Counted from the first letter of the stretch, positions 18,665 through 28,343 are shown. The stretch is 64,000 nucleotides of DNA from Bacteroidales bacterium (GCA_015061145.1 SUXD01000011.1:1-64000); one strand, 5' to 3'. Numbers and translations: made by a program. The notes: generated by a model not told the origin, from the letters alone.

Positions 18665-20653
18665 GTGAAACATTTTGTCACGATTCTCATATCATGCTGC
18701 TTGCTGAACGCCACTGCGCTCTACTCGAAAGAAAAAACGCCAGTGACGCTGTCGAAAACGGAACAAGACAGCGCTCTAACTCTTACAAACGAGTTACCTT
18801 CGGAGCAACAACCAAAAATTGAGGAACCAAAAATGCGAATATGGACCGTTTCGGAAGTAACAGGAAATATTCGCAAAGCAAAGCCCGACACAAATTTCAT
18901 CAACTTCAACCAAACAGCTACAGACGAGTGTTTCGACATTGCCACATCGTGGCTCGGCAATATGGGATCGCCGCTCGAAACAAAGATATACTTTAACAAG
19001 GGGAAAAAATCAGATTTCCTTTTCGTGCGTCCCTACATCAATTATATGCAGGTGGCCGAAGACGTGAAATTCTACAACACCAAGACGCCATACTCGTCGC
19101 TCTCCTATTACCGTGGCGGACCATCATACGGCAGGGAGGAAAGGCTAAAAGCATCATTTGCAGTGAATGCAACTCCTAACCTTAGCTTCGGATTCAACGC
19201 CGACTATATTTACGGCCGCGGCATGTATATTGCCCAGTCGACCAATGACATTCTCAGCAACTTCTGGATGGGATATCAAGGCAAGAAATACATTGGATAT
19301 GCCGTCACAGGACTCAACCATTTCAAGAATTACGAAAACGGCGGCATAAAGAACGACTCGGTGGTACGCTATCCCGAACTGCAACCCACACGCATCAAAG
19401 CAGAGAACATGGAAGTGAACATCGGCGCTGACAAAAATGCGCAATCGCAACTGCAAAACCATTATATACTCTACACGCAAAAGTTCAGAACCGGGAAAAA
19501 CGAGATAAATCCGGATGACTCCACTGAAATCTTCGTACCCATTATCAACTTCATCCACTCCATAAAATACGAACACGATTTAAAAAAATACTCCGAAGAC
19601 GACACAACCGCTTTCTACATCAACCGTTTTGACCGCGAGATTCTGCTTTGCGACACGATGACACGCGACAAGGCAGGCTACCACTCCATAAAAAACACCG
19701 TAGGCGTAGAACTCACAGAAGATTTCAACAAGAAAGGCCGTTTCGGACTGATTGGATATGTGACGCACGAGTTTTCAAAATATCAGTATTTTGCAGGAAA
19801 GACATTTCACAAAACAGGCGGAAATGCTGTGATTGTAGGCGGTATGATAACCAAGAACAACGGACAGCACTTTAATTACGGCGCTGCCGGCGATATGTTT
19901 GTTTATGGTGCACGACAAGGCGAATTCAACCTGTCGGGAAACATCAGCACAAGCATCAACGCCAAGAACAAGACGATAGAACTCGCTGCACGCGCCTTGC
20001 TGAAAAGCACCACACCAAACCGATTCATCCAACAATACGAATCGAACTACTTTGCGTGGAACAACACCCATTTCGCCAACGAAAAGAAAGTGCACATCGA
20101 CGGCCGTTTCTCTATTCCACAATGGAATTTGTCGCTGAAAGGCGGTTTCGACAACATTACGAAATACATTTTCTTCAACACGCTGTCGGTGCCCGAACAA
20201 TACGACAAAAACATTCAAGTAGCGTATGTTTCGTTACGCAAAGACTTCAAAGTATGGCTTTTGCACTTAGAAAACGAGATTATCTACCAGAAATCGAGTC
20301 ACGAGGATGCGCTGCCACTCCCTGAGCTGTCACTCTATCATAACTTGTATCTGACTACGAAAATATTCAAAGTGCTTACATTCCAAATAGGCGGCGAAGT
20401 GCATTACCACACAGCTTACAACACGCCTTCGTACAATCCTGCATTGGGGTTGTTCTATAACTCTGGAGAGAAAGCCGGCAATTACCCTATCATGAACGTG
20501 TATGCCAATGTGCACCTGAAGCGTGTGCGTTTCTTTGTGATGTATTATCACATGAACTATAAATTCTCAAACAACAACTACTTCAGCATGCCCAACTACC
20601 CTATCAATCCGGGAATGTTAAAAATGGGTCTGCAGTGGAATTTCTACGATTAA
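18665..20653 (+). CDS. Putative outer-membrane porin (Porin_10 type)
   Basis: 662 residues from a GTG start, with a signal peptide (KHFVTILISCCLLNATALYS). Most of the protein is alternating aromatic and polar beta-strands ending in MGLQWNFYD, a terminal aromatic typical of outer-membrane barrels. Segments such as TDECFDIATSWLGNMGSPL and LSYYRGGPSYGREERL match the Bacteroidota putative porin family I know as Porin_10. It presumably forms a diffusion channel in the outer membrane; no substrate can be named. It ends 4 bp before the convergent sulfatase-fold gene stop. Confidence 0.82.
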   Translation: MKHFVTILISCCLLNATALYSKEKTPVTLSKTEQDSALTLTNELPSEQQPKIEEPKMRIWTVSEVTGNIRKAKPDTNFINFNQTATDECFDIATSWLGNMGSPLETKIYFNKGKKSDFLFVRPYINYMQVAEDVKFYNTKTPYSSLSYYRGGPSYGREERLKASFAVNATPNLSFGFNADYIYGRGMYIAQSTNDILSNFWMGYQGKKYIGYAVTGLNHFKNYENGGIKNDSVVRYPELQPTRIKAENMEVNIGADKNAQSQLQNHYILYTQKFRTGKNEINPDDSTEIFVPIINFIHSIKYEHDLKKYSEDDTTAFYINRFDREILLCDTMTRDKAGYHSIKNTVGVELTEDFNKKGRFGLIGYVTHEFSKYQYFAGKTFHKTGGNAVIVGGMITKNNGQHFNYGAAGDMFVYGARQGEFNLSGNISTSINAKNKTIELAARALLKSTTPNRFIQQYESNYFAWNNTHFANEKKVHIDGRFSIPQWNLSLKGGFDNITKYIFFNTLSVPEQYDKNIQVAYVSLRKDFKVWLLHLENEIIYQKSSHEDALPLPELSLYHNLYLTTKIFKVLTFQIGGEVHYHTAYNTPSYNPALGLFYNSGEKAGNYPIMNVYANVHLKRVRFFVMYYHMNYKFSNNNYFSMPNYPINPGMLKMGLQWNFYD

Positions 20654-20657
20654 AGGC

Positions 20658-22640
20658 TCACTCCGCCTTGTACACCAACTGGTTGCCGTTCATCCGTTCC
20701 ATATACTGCTGAATGATTGACTGCAATTCTGCTTTCATCATGTTCAGCGTATCCTGCGGCATTGAATTGAGCACATCGTGCTGCAACAGACGGTCGGTCC
20801 TGAAACGGTAGGCATGCTGCACAGTCTTGCCGTCGAACGCTATCATATAATCCCCTTTCAAGAACTGATAAATGCCCCCTGCCGGCAGATAATGCACCGC
20901 AAAGAGTTCTTCCTCTGGCACACCGAAAACATCTTGTCCGAAAGCCACATACGGCCTGTCGTAACGAAGAAGTCCCAGCACGGTAGGCATGATGTCAATC
21001 TGCTGCGCGATGCGGTGTTCGTCCAAGCCTTTGAAATTTTCCAGTCCTGGTGCATAGAATATGACCGGCACAGCATAATAACCCAGCGAAGTGAGATACT
21101 CTGGCTCATAGTTGCGGCTTGTATGGTCGGCAGTTATCACGAAAATCGTATGCTCGAACCACGGTTGTTTTTTCGCCTTCTCAAAAAACAAGCGCATCGC
21201 ATTGTCGGTATAGCCAATGCACTCCACCAGCGGATCGTCGCCTTTCGGGAATACGCCCTTATAACGCTCAGGCAAAGCGAATGGCGGATGCGATGAAGCG
21301 GTGAACACGGAGGTGACAAACGGCTCTTTGAATTCCGTCATCTTGTCGCAGAAAAACTGCAGAAACTCCTCGTCCCAAATGGCCCATGTGCCATCAAAAT
21401 CCTTATCGCCATCATATCTGTCGTCGGCGTTATACTCTGTTCTTCCCCAGTATGTCTGAAAGCCCGTAGCATTAGCGAATGCTTGAAAGCCCATCGAGCC
21501 ATTCATCGCTCCATGAAAGAAAGCCGACTGATAGCCTTTGTTTTTCGTCAGTTCGCCCGCAATGCCCGAAACCTCGTTCAATGCTGCAGGCGTAAGGAAA
21601 AACGGTTCGACAAAATTTGGAATAGACGACAGCACTGAAGGCATTCCATCGATACTTTTCCTTCCGTTGCTGTATGAATATCTGAAAGTGTAGCTTTCGC
21701 TTGTCAGCGAGTCGAGAAACGGCGTATAACTGCGATATGCTCCATCGCGCAAATCGTTATTGAGCACACCGAAATGCTGTTTTCCGAAACTCTCAAGAAT
21801 AAACACTACCACATTCATCGGGCGAAACTCACCGACCGAATCGGCTGGATAATGCACCGGCGAATAAAGGCGTTCTGCCTCTTCTGACGACATATAATCA
21901 GGATTGACAAACGATTTCTTATTCCAAGTGCGAAGCACCGAGAATGGTGTATTAAGCACCGCTCCAGCATCCATCGGCTGTTTCACATACTGATTGGCGT
22001 TGCTCAATGTTATCGGGCGCGTAGCTTTGGTAACGCCGCCGCGCATGCCTGCTATCATCACGGGAACCGCAACAGTCAAGCATACGAACTGAGATATGTA
22101 ATATCCGGCCTTGCTGCCTGCGTTTCTTTCTGGAATAGCAAAGAAATAATAGAATGCCCACCCTATCAGCAAAACAAAGACAAACAAATAGAGATACGGC
22201 AAAGATTCTGTGAACATGATGCCCATAAAATTCTCCTCATGAGCAAACTCCTGCAGCACGCTCATCGTTGTTCTGCGTCCAGTAAACTGATAATACACGC
22301 AATCTATCACATTGGCCGAAACACCTATCGTATTGACAATGACAAACAACCAGCGGACTACTTTATAAAAGCCTTTTTTCTCTTTCAAGTGCAGCGGCAA
22401 CAGAAACAGCAGCACAAAAAGCGCATTGGTGTAAAAAATGGCTGCAGTATCAAACACCAGTCCTGACGAGAGCAGATGAAAGAAATAGCCCCACGTCAGA
22501 TGGTCGGCGAAAGAATTGAAATTCATGCAAATAAAAAGCACACGGCACAATGTGTAGGCCAGATATACCAGGAAAAGATTAAAAAGCAACGCCGTCAGAT
22601 TCGAGCGAAAAAGTCGTTTCACGCTATGTCCAATATTCAT
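20658..22640 (-). CDS. Membrane sulfatase-fold enzyme (LtaS/phosphoglycerol transferase-like)
   Basis: 660 residues. Five or so transmembrane segments occupy about 1-205, then an alkaline-phosphatase superfamily domain faces the periplasm: VVVFILESFGKQHFGVLN (first metal site), NGRKSIDGMPSVLSSIPN (nucleophile region), DFDGTWAIWDEEFLQFF, SSHPPFALP, and ITADHTSRNY (metal-binding D-H). This layout matches LtaS-like and other lipid- or glycan-phosphotransferases. In a Gram-negative it probably decorates membrane glycans or lipids with phosphoglycerol or phosphoethanolamine; the substrate is not determinable here. Confidence 0.85.
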   Translation of the reverse strand: MNIGHSVKRLFRSNLTALLFNLFLVYLAYTLCRVLFICMNFNSFADHLTWGYFFHLLSSGLVFDTAAIFYTNALFVLLFLLPLHLKEKKGFYKVVRWLFVIVNTIGVSANVIDCVYYQFTGRRTTMSVLQEFAHEENFMGIMFTESLPYLYLFVFVLLIGWAFYYFFAIPERNAGSKAGYYISQFVCLTVAVPVMIAGMRGGVTKATRPITLSNANQYVKQPMDAGAVLNTPFSVLRTWNKKSFVNPDYMSSEEAERLYSPVHYPADSVGEFRPMNVVVFILESFGKQHFGVLNNDLRDGAYRSYTPFLDSLTSESYTFRYSYSNGRKSIDGMPSVLSSIPNFVEPFFLTPAALNEVSGIAGELTKNKGYQSAFFHGAMNGSMGFQAFANATGFQTYWGRTEYNADDRYDGDKDFDGTWAIWDEEFLQFFCDKMTEFKEPFVTSVFTASSHPPFALPERYKGVFPKGDDPLVECIGYTDNAMRLFFEKAKKQPWFEHTIFVITADHTSRNYEPEYLTSLGYYAVPVIFYAPGLENFKGLDEHRIAQQIDIMPTVLGLLRYDRPYVAFGQDVFGVPEEELFAVHYLPAGGIYQFLKGDYMIAFDGKTVQHAYRFRTDRLLQHDVLNSMPQDTLNMMKAELQSIIQQYMERMNGNQLVYKAE

Positions 22641-22662
22641 TTCAACTGTATTTAATTTGCTG

Positions 22663-22670
22663 CAAAGTTA
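22663..22670 (-). promoter_or_regulatory. -7 promoter box for the sulfatase-fold gene
   Basis: The minus strand reads TAACTTTG, 22 bp upstream of the start at 22640, divergent from the box at 22712. Confidence 0.6.
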
Positions 22671-22711
22671 ATAAAAGGATAGGTGTTTTTCGCTTCAAAC
22701 GCAAATTATTA

Positions 22712-22719
22712 TAACTTTG
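22712..22719 (+). promoter_or_regulatory. -7 promoter box for the metallophosphoesterase gene
   Basis: TAACTTTG matches TAnnTTTG and lies 26 bp before ATG 22746. It excludes the longer in-frame start at 22683. Confidence 0.6.
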
Positions 22720-22745
22720 TAAAAAAGAATAAAAACTATCCCAAA

Positions 22746-24023
22746 ATGAACAAACGCGTCAAAAAAAACATCTGGCTTTTCATTATAATCATCCTCCTCA
22801 TTACATTCTGCATTTGGGTCAATTCCCGATGGAAAGCATGGTTCTACAACCCAGAGGAAAAGCCATACACAGCACTGCAAGCGCCAGGACGCATCATGCT
22901 CACATTCGGCAACGACAATGCCCTGTCACGCAACATCAGCTGGCAATACGATTCCATTGTACACCCCGATTCGTATGTCGAGTTAGCCGACTGCGAACGA
23001 CAAGACACATGCCGCATTCCCGCCACTGGAGAAGCCTTCCAATCGAGAAACGGCAAAATGGCTTATTATGTAGCACGACTGAGAGACTTACGCAAAGCCA
23101 CCGACTACTCCTACCGCGTACACAACGGAGCAAAATCATCGGAATGGCACTCCTTTGCAACGCACAACGCCGCAACTGACGACTACTCCTTCATTTTTAT
23201 AGGTGATGTGCAAGATACGCTTAAAGGCAAAACAAACCTGCTGCTACGCAGCGCTTTGCAGCGTCATCCGAAAACAGAATTCCTCGTTTGCGGAGGCGAC
23301 CTCACCGAACGCCCCATCGACTACCATTGGCAAGAAACCTTCGACGGACTCGACTCTATCAGTCAAAGCATGCCGATACTGAATGTGACAGGCAACCATG
23401 ATTATCTGAAATACATTATCAGAAAACTGGAACGACGGTTTTCGCTGATTTTTTCCTATTTCCTCGATTCGGCGATAGGCGAAAATCAAGTTTACACATT
23501 GAGGTACAACGACATGCAAATATTTTGCCTCGACAGCAACCGAGAGTTTTTCTACCTTTGGACACAGAAAAAATGGTTCGAAAATGCACTGAAAAACAGC
23601 GATGCCAAATGGAAAATCGTAGTTTTACACCATCCCTTGTATTCCGTCAAAGGAAAAAGCCGACACAAGACACAACAAAAACTGTTCGACCCTCTTATCA
23701 GAGAATATGGCGTAGATTTAGTGATGCAAGGACACGAACATACCTACGCCCGCATGACGAACAAGACGAGCGAAAACACACCTGCAACACCCGTTTACAC
23801 CATCAGCCACTGCTCGCCTAAAAACTACAACATAAAGCCTAACGCTAAAATGGATGTACAAGATTTCGACGGCAGATATTACCAAATCGTCCGCATACAC
23901 GGCGACACCCTATCAATGAGCACCTACAATGTTTACGACCACTCGCTGACCGATTCGCTTGACATTGTGCACAACGCCAACGGTAAAACAATACTCGACC
24001 GTATTAACAAAATACTGGAATGA
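22746..24023 (+). CDS. Membrane-anchored metallophosphoesterase
   Basis: 425 residues from ATG 22746. One N-terminal transmembrane segment (about 10-26) precedes a fibronectin-like region typical of purple acid phosphatases (about 40-140) and a calcineurin-type phosphoesterase domain with all metal motifs: IFIGDVQD, CGGDLTER, NVTGNHDY, VLHHPLYS, MQGHEHTYAR. Predicted to hydrolyse phosphate esters outside the inner membrane; substrate unknown. It is divergent from the sulfatase-fold gene and converges on the FtsX gene. Confidence 0.88.
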   Translation: MNKRVKKNIWLFIIIILLITFCIWVNSRWKAWFYNPEEKPYTALQAPGRIMLTFGNDNALSRNISWQYDSIVHPDSYVELADCERQDTCRIPATGEAFQSRNGKMAYYVARLRDLRKATDYSYRVHNGAKSSEWHSFATHNAATDDYSFIFIGDVQDTLKGKTNLLLRSALQRHPKTEFLVCGGDLTERPIDYHWQETFDGLDSISQSMPILNVTGNHDYLKYIIRKLERRFSLIFSYFLDSAIGENQVYTLRYNDMQIFCLDSNREFFYLWTQKKWFENALKNSDAKWKIVVLHHPLYSVKGKSRHKTQQKLFDPLIREYGVDLVMQGHEHTYARMTNKTSENTPATPVYTISHCSPKNYNIKPNAKMDVQDFDGRYYQIVRIHGDTLSMSTYNVYDHSLTDSLDIVHNANGKTILDRINKILE

Positions 24024-24032
24024 AATAAGTTG

Positions 24033-25241
24033 CTAACGATTCACGAACCTTGACGGATAAAGCACCGAGACAAATCCGAACAACAATACAGTGAGGAATA
24101 TGCAGCACAAGTCGAATAACTGCAAATCAACGGGATATGCGTTGATGATATAACTGCCATCGGCACCGCCAAGGTGAATGATGCCGAAACGTTGCTGCAC
24201 AAAGCAAAGCAAAATGCCAAGTGCCATACCCACAATAGCGCCAAGCACAGAAATAAGCCATCCTTCCCAAATGAAAATCCAACGCACCTGCCGTTGCGAA
24301 GCACCCATGTTAAAAAAGATGGAAACATCCTCTTTCTTCTCAATGATAAGCATCGAGAGCGAACCGATAATATTAAACACGGCTATCAGCAGAATAAAAC
24401 TCAATATAAGGTAAGTAATCCATTTCTCCACTTTCATGATGCGATAGAACTCGCCCTGCTGTTCGTACTTATCCTGCACAACGAATGTTTCGGGCAACAT
24501 CTTGCATAAATTCGCCTTCAGCTGCTTCACATCCGTCCCCGCCGACACTTTCAGTTCAATAGCCGAAACGGTGCGTTCGTCATACTCCAGCATCTGCTGA
24601 GCCAAACACAAAGGAACAAGCAGATATTTTTCATCATATTCTGGCTGTTTTACCGAGAAAACGCCCGATACATACAGCATCTGCTGACGAAAACTCGACT
24701 TCGGGTTGGCAATATTCACTTTGCCTGTACGCTTAGGCACATAGATGGTAATGGGATTCAAGAAGTTGGTGCTCAACCCGTTAATCATAGCCAAGCCAGC
24801 ACCAGCCACCGCAAATGGTGTGCCATTCCGCTCGATGACATAATTCCCGGAAATGATAAGATGACCAATATTCACCGCATCTTCGTAATTGGCCGAAACG
24901 CCTTTCAGTACAACAGGCTGCTGCTTGTCGTCGTTACGGAGCAGTGCATTCTCCTCCAGCACTGGCGAAAAACACGCCACACCATCCATGGTGCGAATGC
25001 TGTCGATGGCAGGCGAAATCTGAAACACCTTGCCCTCCGTCAGCGTGATTTTCAAATCGGGGTCGAACTCACTGAACAACCCCTGTACCAGTTTTTCGAA
25101 GCCGTTGTACACCGAAAGCACACAAACAAGCGCCATCGTAGCCACGCATATTCCGCCAGCCGAAATATACGAAACGATGTTCACCGCATTATGCGATTTC
25201 TTCGAAAACAAATACCTGAATGCTATGCGTAATGAAAACAC
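24033..25241 (-). CDS. FtsX/LolE-family ABC permease
   Basis: 402 residues with the MacB/FtsX layout: one transmembrane segment at about 20-45, a large periplasmic domain (about 50-260) and three C-terminal membrane segments (about 265-400). The N-terminal AFRYLFSKKSHNAVNIVSYIS is typical of LolC/LolE, the lipoprotein-releasing permeases that work with the ATPase LolD. No ATPase gene lies next to it, so the partner must be encoded elsewhere. It lies 78 bp downstream of rbfA on the same strand. Confidence 0.87.
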   Translation of the reverse strand: MFSLRIAFRYLFSKKSHNAVNIVSYISAGGICVATMALVCVLSVYNGFEKLVQGLFSEFDPDLKITLTEGKVFQISPAIDSIRTMDGVACFSPVLEENALLRNDDKQQPVVLKGVSANYEDAVNIGHLIISGNYVIERNGTPFAVAGAGLAMINGLSTNFLNPITIYVPKRTGKVNIANPKSSFRQQMLYVSGVFSVKQPEYDEKYLLVPLCLAQQMLEYDERTVSAIELKVSAGTDVKQLKANLCKMLPETFVVQDKYEQQGEFYRIMKVEKWITYLILSFILLIAVFNIIGSLSMLIIEKKEDVSIFFNMGASQRQVRWIFIWEGWLISVLGAIVGMALGILLCFVQQRFGIIHLGGADGSYIINAYPVDLQLFDLCCIFLTVLLFGFVSVLYPSRFVNR

Positions 25242-25250
25242 GGTAGATTA

Positions 25251-25310
25251 AAGTATAAAGTAAAAAGTTTAAAGTTTAAAGATTAAAGTCAATTGTCAAT
25301 TACCCTTTAT
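25251..25310. repeat. Low-complexity AAAGT-rich spacer
   Basis: Degenerate short repeats of the TTTAAAG / ATTAAAG type fill the gap between the FtsX gene and rbfA. No other feature is seen. Confidence 0.5.
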
Positions 25311-25319
25311 CAATTGCTT

Positions 25320-25658
25320 TTACTTTTTCAGCAATTTATCAATATTCTCCAGATAGTCGAGCGAATCGTCGGGGAAGAACTCCAGTTCGGGGATAATGCG
25401 CAACTGATGACGCACAATCGTAGCCAGCGTATGGCGAATCTCCCATTTCTTTGTCTCTATATAGGCCATTATCTCGTCACGTTTTTCCGAAGGGAAAACG
25501 CTCAAATAAGCCTTTGCCACCGACAAGTCGGGACTGACACGCACCACACTCACCGAAATGAGCGAACCGCGCTGTTCGTTTCTTGTCATCTCCAAAAAGA
25601 TATTTCCCAATTCTTTCTGAATCAGTCTTCCTATCTTGTTTTGTCTTGTTGTTTCCAT
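25320..25658 (-). CDS. rbfA: Ribosome-binding factor A
   Basis: 112 residues with the RbfA pattern: RQNKIGRLIQKELGNIF at the start, VSVVRVSPDLSVAKAYLSVFP in the middle, and LRIIPELEFFPDDSLDY near the end, which contains the family's P-x-L-x-F motif. It matures the 30S subunit and 16S rRNA 5' end. The start lies 12 bp after the TPR gene stop, so the two share a transcript. Confidence 0.93.
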   Translation of the reverse strand: METTRQNKIGRLIQKELGNIFLEMTRNEQRGSLISVSVVRVSPDLSVAKAYLSVFPSEKRDEIMAYIETKKWEIRHTLATIVRHQLRIIPELEFFPDDSLDYLENIDKLLKK

Positions 25659-25670
25659 ATATTCTTGTTT

Positions 25671-27824
25671 TTAATAATTATCATTTATCATGTATTTCAG
25701 TTGCTCCATCATCAGTTTGTACTCTTCGTCGCTTATCTGCGCCTTCTCTTTAAGCGCCTCGCTGTCGCGTGCTATGTTTTCCATAAATCCGTTGATGCCC
25801 TTCGTGTCGAGTCTCACGCTCTGGCAATAGAAGTTGAGCGCCTCGTGCCTTTTGCCCAAAGCCCATTTCACATGCCCGACATTCATCAGGTCCACGGCAT
25901 TGGTAGTAGCAGTCATCAGTTTCTCGGCATATTTCTCGGCCTGTTCGAACTTATGGCTGAGGAACGAACACCAAAGCAAAGCCCTGAACACATTTCTGTT
26001 GGCAGGAGCGGTATATTCCGCTTTGAAGAATGTTCTGAACGCATCGTCATACGCCTGCAACTCCATCTGGCAATAACCCTCATTCAGCATAAGGTCCAAA
26101 TCGTCGGGCTGCTGCGCCGACAAGCGTCTGTAACAATCTAACGCCTTTTCGTACCGTTTCTCGATACGATAGCAGAACGCCAGCCGTCTAAGTGTCCATT
26201 TGTTGTCGGGCAACATCAAGTCGGCACGCTCGTAGCAATCGAGCGCCTGACCGAACTGCTGCAAATGCTGATGACAGAAACCCGTCTTCTGATATATTTC
26301 GGCATCCTTGTCGGACAGACTCATGCGCTCGTATATCACCAGCGCCTCCTCGTAATGGCCGCTCACAAAATAATACTCAGCGAATTTCAGCAGTTCGGGC
26401 ACCGAGAAGCGCATAGCCTGCGCAAAATGCGTATCAACAAAGGCAAACTTCATGGTAAAAATGTCCGTCAGATGCTGACGGTTGCCGAATATGCGGTAAT
26501 ATCTGTAAACATTCTGCAAACAGGCGCTGAAAATGACATTTTTCTTTGTCACTTCCGCTTTCCGGTCCTTGTACATCTCCTCCAGCGCATCGCGGTCGGC
26601 ACCCATCGACAAGAACAGCATATCCCGCTGAGATGAAGGTATCTGCGAAAGGCTCAGGCAAAAAGAATACTTGTCTGAATCGCACATATAACCGCTTTGC
26701 AGCATCAAATCCACTTTGCGCTTCTCCGTTTCGTTCGTAAAACTTTTCTGCAGACTGCTGTGACTGATGTCAAACGGCAAGAACCAGTTGCTTACCTTGG
26801 CGAAGAAATCGAAATTTTTGAGTTGCGCAAAAGAACTCATGAAAACATCCGCACCGTTTTTCTGCATTTCCAGAAACTCATCCATCAGTTTTTCCGAAAA
26901 ATTATAGTCCTGCGCAAGTTTCAGCTTCTTTTTCCACTCAGGGTTCTCTTCCGAGAAATTCTTCATAAACTCCTCATCACTAGATATTTCTCTTTCTATC
27001 TTCGTGCGGAATTTTATCATCTCGGGCAGTATTTTTTCTTTCAGTTTTTTAGTGACGGCATCGGTATCTTTCGTACGGACTATCTGCAACATCGCCTGAA
27101 TGAAATCGGCACGCCATGCGGCATTTTCCGATGCCAGCAACAGACGGTTGCGAAGCGCAGGATGCGACTCAAAACGGTCGTTGTATTTGTACATTGCCAC
27201 CGCAAGAGCCACCATTGCACGGCAGCGCAAATCGTTGTCGGTTTCCGTTTCCGAAATATCGAAAAGCAGCAGCAGCGATTTCTCATCGTACAGGCGCAGC
27301 AGGTGCAGCATCACTGCCGACACAACCACCGGCTGCCCCGAAGCGCTTTGCAACAAATCATATTCCGCTTCGGTGTATCGCTCCGTCAGCCACAGGCGGT
27401 TGAATATTTCCATCGTCAGACGCTCGTACTCCACACGGTTTTCGACGGGCGAGAGCAACGAGAACTCGTTTTTCAGCGACTGGCATTCGCGCATACTGAG
27501 GGCGTTACGCTGTATCTCCTGATACTCGTAGTTGTCGGCCAACCGTACAAGCAAGCGCTCACGCAACGCATCGGCCAATTCGGTGACGGCATTGCGCAGC
27601 ATTTCGAGCAGCGCCGTGCGCTCAGGGTCGGGAGCGCCCTCCACCACATAGCGCAGCATCGTGCGGTAAGTGTCCTCCAACTCGTTTTTGCGGTCGGCGA
27701 ACTGCCACAGATTCTCGCCGTTGAGCAATGTGCCCAGCGCATCGAATGCGTCTTTCAGCAGATTCTTCTGCAAAAAGGCCCGCACTTTACGATAAACGTT
27801 CTCTATTTCTATTCGTGTCTTCAT
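25671..27824 (-). CDS. Large TPR-repeat protein, function unknown
   Basis: 717 residues with no signal peptide. Residues 1-440 are helical and unassigned, apart from scattered acidic stretches. From about 470 to 640 there are TPR units, for example YYFVSGHYEEALVIYERMS, GQALDCYERADLMLPDN, YEKALDCYRRLSAQQPD and YDDAFRTFFKAEYTAP. It probably acts as a cytoplasmic scaffold. Standing directly upstream of rbfA may hint at a role near ribosome assembly, but that is weak. A TAnnTTTG box lies 16 bp upstream of the start. Confidence 0.8.
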   Translation of the reverse strand: MKTRIEIENVYRKVRAFLQKNLLKDAFDALGTLLNGENLWQFADRKNELEDTYRTMLRYVVEGAPDPERTALLEMLRNAVTELADALRERLLVRLADNYEYQEIQRNALSMRECQSLKNEFSLLSPVENRVEYERLTMEIFNRLWLTERYTEAEYDLLQSASGQPVVVSAVMLHLLRLYDEKSLLLLFDISETETDNDLRCRAMVALAVAMYKYNDRFESHPALRNRLLLASENAAWRADFIQAMLQIVRTKDTDAVTKKLKEKILPEMIKFRTKIEREISSDEEFMKNFSEENPEWKKKLKLAQDYNFSEKLMDEFLEMQKNGADVFMSSFAQLKNFDFFAKVSNWFLPFDISHSSLQKSFTNETEKRKVDLMLQSGYMCDSDKYSFCLSLSQIPSSQRDMLFLSMGADRDALEEMYKDRKAEVTKKNVIFSACLQNVYRYYRIFGNRQHLTDIFTMKFAFVDTHFAQAMRFSVPELLKFAEYYFVSGHYEEALVIYERMSLSDKDAEIYQKTGFCHQHLQQFGQALDCYERADLMLPDNKWTLRRLAFCYRIEKRYEKALDCYRRLSAQQPDDLDLMLNEGYCQMELQAYDDAFRTFFKAEYTAPANRNVFRALLWCSFLSHKFEQAEKYAEKLMTATTNAVDLMNVGHVKWALGKRHEALNFYCQSVRLDTKGINGFMENIARDSEALKEKAQISDEEYKLMMEQLKYMINDNY

Positions 27825-27839
27825 GTATGCTTCAATTCA

Positions 27840-27847
27840 CAAAAATA
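27840..27847 (-). promoter_or_regulatory. -7 promoter box for the TPR-rbfA-ftsX run
   Basis: The minus strand reads TATTTTTG, 16 bp upstream of the start codon at 27824. Confidence 0.55.
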
Positions 27848-27952
27848 CGATTTTTTCGTGATATGACACAAAAATAAGAAACAAGACAATGATCCAATTA
27901 TTTAATTTTCAATTAAATTGACGGTGACGATGATTTTTAACACTGACGGCAT

Positions 27953-27977
27953 AAAAAAAGGCGGTGCAAACACCGCC
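27953..27977 (-). terminator. Terminator on the minus strand
   Basis: A perfect GGCGGTG ... CACCGCC stem (minus-strand loop TTTG) is followed on the minus strand by seven T. It stands after the pseudogene at 28128 and probably once ended that gene's transcript. Confidence 0.75.
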
Positions 27978-28008
27978 TCAAAAACAAACCACGTTTGTAC
28001 GTATTGCC

Positions 28009-28032
28009 GTAGAGACGTTTAAACGTCTCTAC
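28009..28032. repeat. Perfect 24-bp palindrome GTAGAGACGTTT + complement
   Basis: The half-site GTAGAGACGTTT is followed at once by its reverse complement. The outer GTAGAGAC is shared with the palindrome at 28089. This shape is known to me as a dispersed intergenic palindrome in Bacteroidota and some other phyla. Confidence 0.85.
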
Positions 28033-28088
28033 AAAACAAACAATATAAAACCCAATCGTTTACGATAAAAATCAACGCACGTATAATC

Positions 28089-28116
28089 GTAGAGACGGTG
28101 CATGCACCGTCTCTAC
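28089..28116. repeat. Perfect 28-bp palindrome GTAGAGACGGTGCA + complement
   Basis: The half-site GTAGAGACGGTGCA is followed by its reverse complement. It differs from its neighbour at 28009 only in the centre, so both are members of one repeat family whose cores diverge symmetrically. Confidence 0.85.
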
Positions 28117-28127
28117 AACAATCGTTT

Positions 28128-28343
28128 TTACCGTACCAATACCGATGCCGTGCGGTTGCCTATTTTCACCACATATACGCCTGACGACGGCACGGGGAAT
28201 TTGCGTGTTTCCACAGGAATAATGTGATGTCGTCCCTATGGAAACATTATTTTTTCAAACTGCATGCTATACGGTTCTACAAACATGTCTTCACTTCCGC
28301 CAAATTTGCGTCGCGTTTTTATGGCAATGATATAGCAGTTGGC
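28128..28343 (-). pseudogene. Remnant of a protein with a type IX sorting domain
   Basis: One minus-strand frame stays open for about 71 codons except for a TAG at 28236-28238. It reads ...CYIIAIKTRRKFGGSEDMF..., then after the stop ...PVETRKFPVPSSGVYVVKIG and NRTASVLVR ending in TAA. The last part has the G-V-Y-(I/V)-V-K-(I/V)-G pattern of T9SS C-terminal sorting domains. No start or upstream gene body remains, since the icd terminator abuts it. This is the C-terminal fossil of a secreted protein. Confidence 0.6.

Noticed and set aside
26697..27866. 389-codon plus-strand open frame
   Set aside because: It is antisense to the TPR protein gene. No family signature, and composition typical of a complement frame.
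28009..28116. Possible CRISPR fragment
   Set aside because: There are only two units, each itself palindromic with a different centre, and no regular spacers or cas genes.
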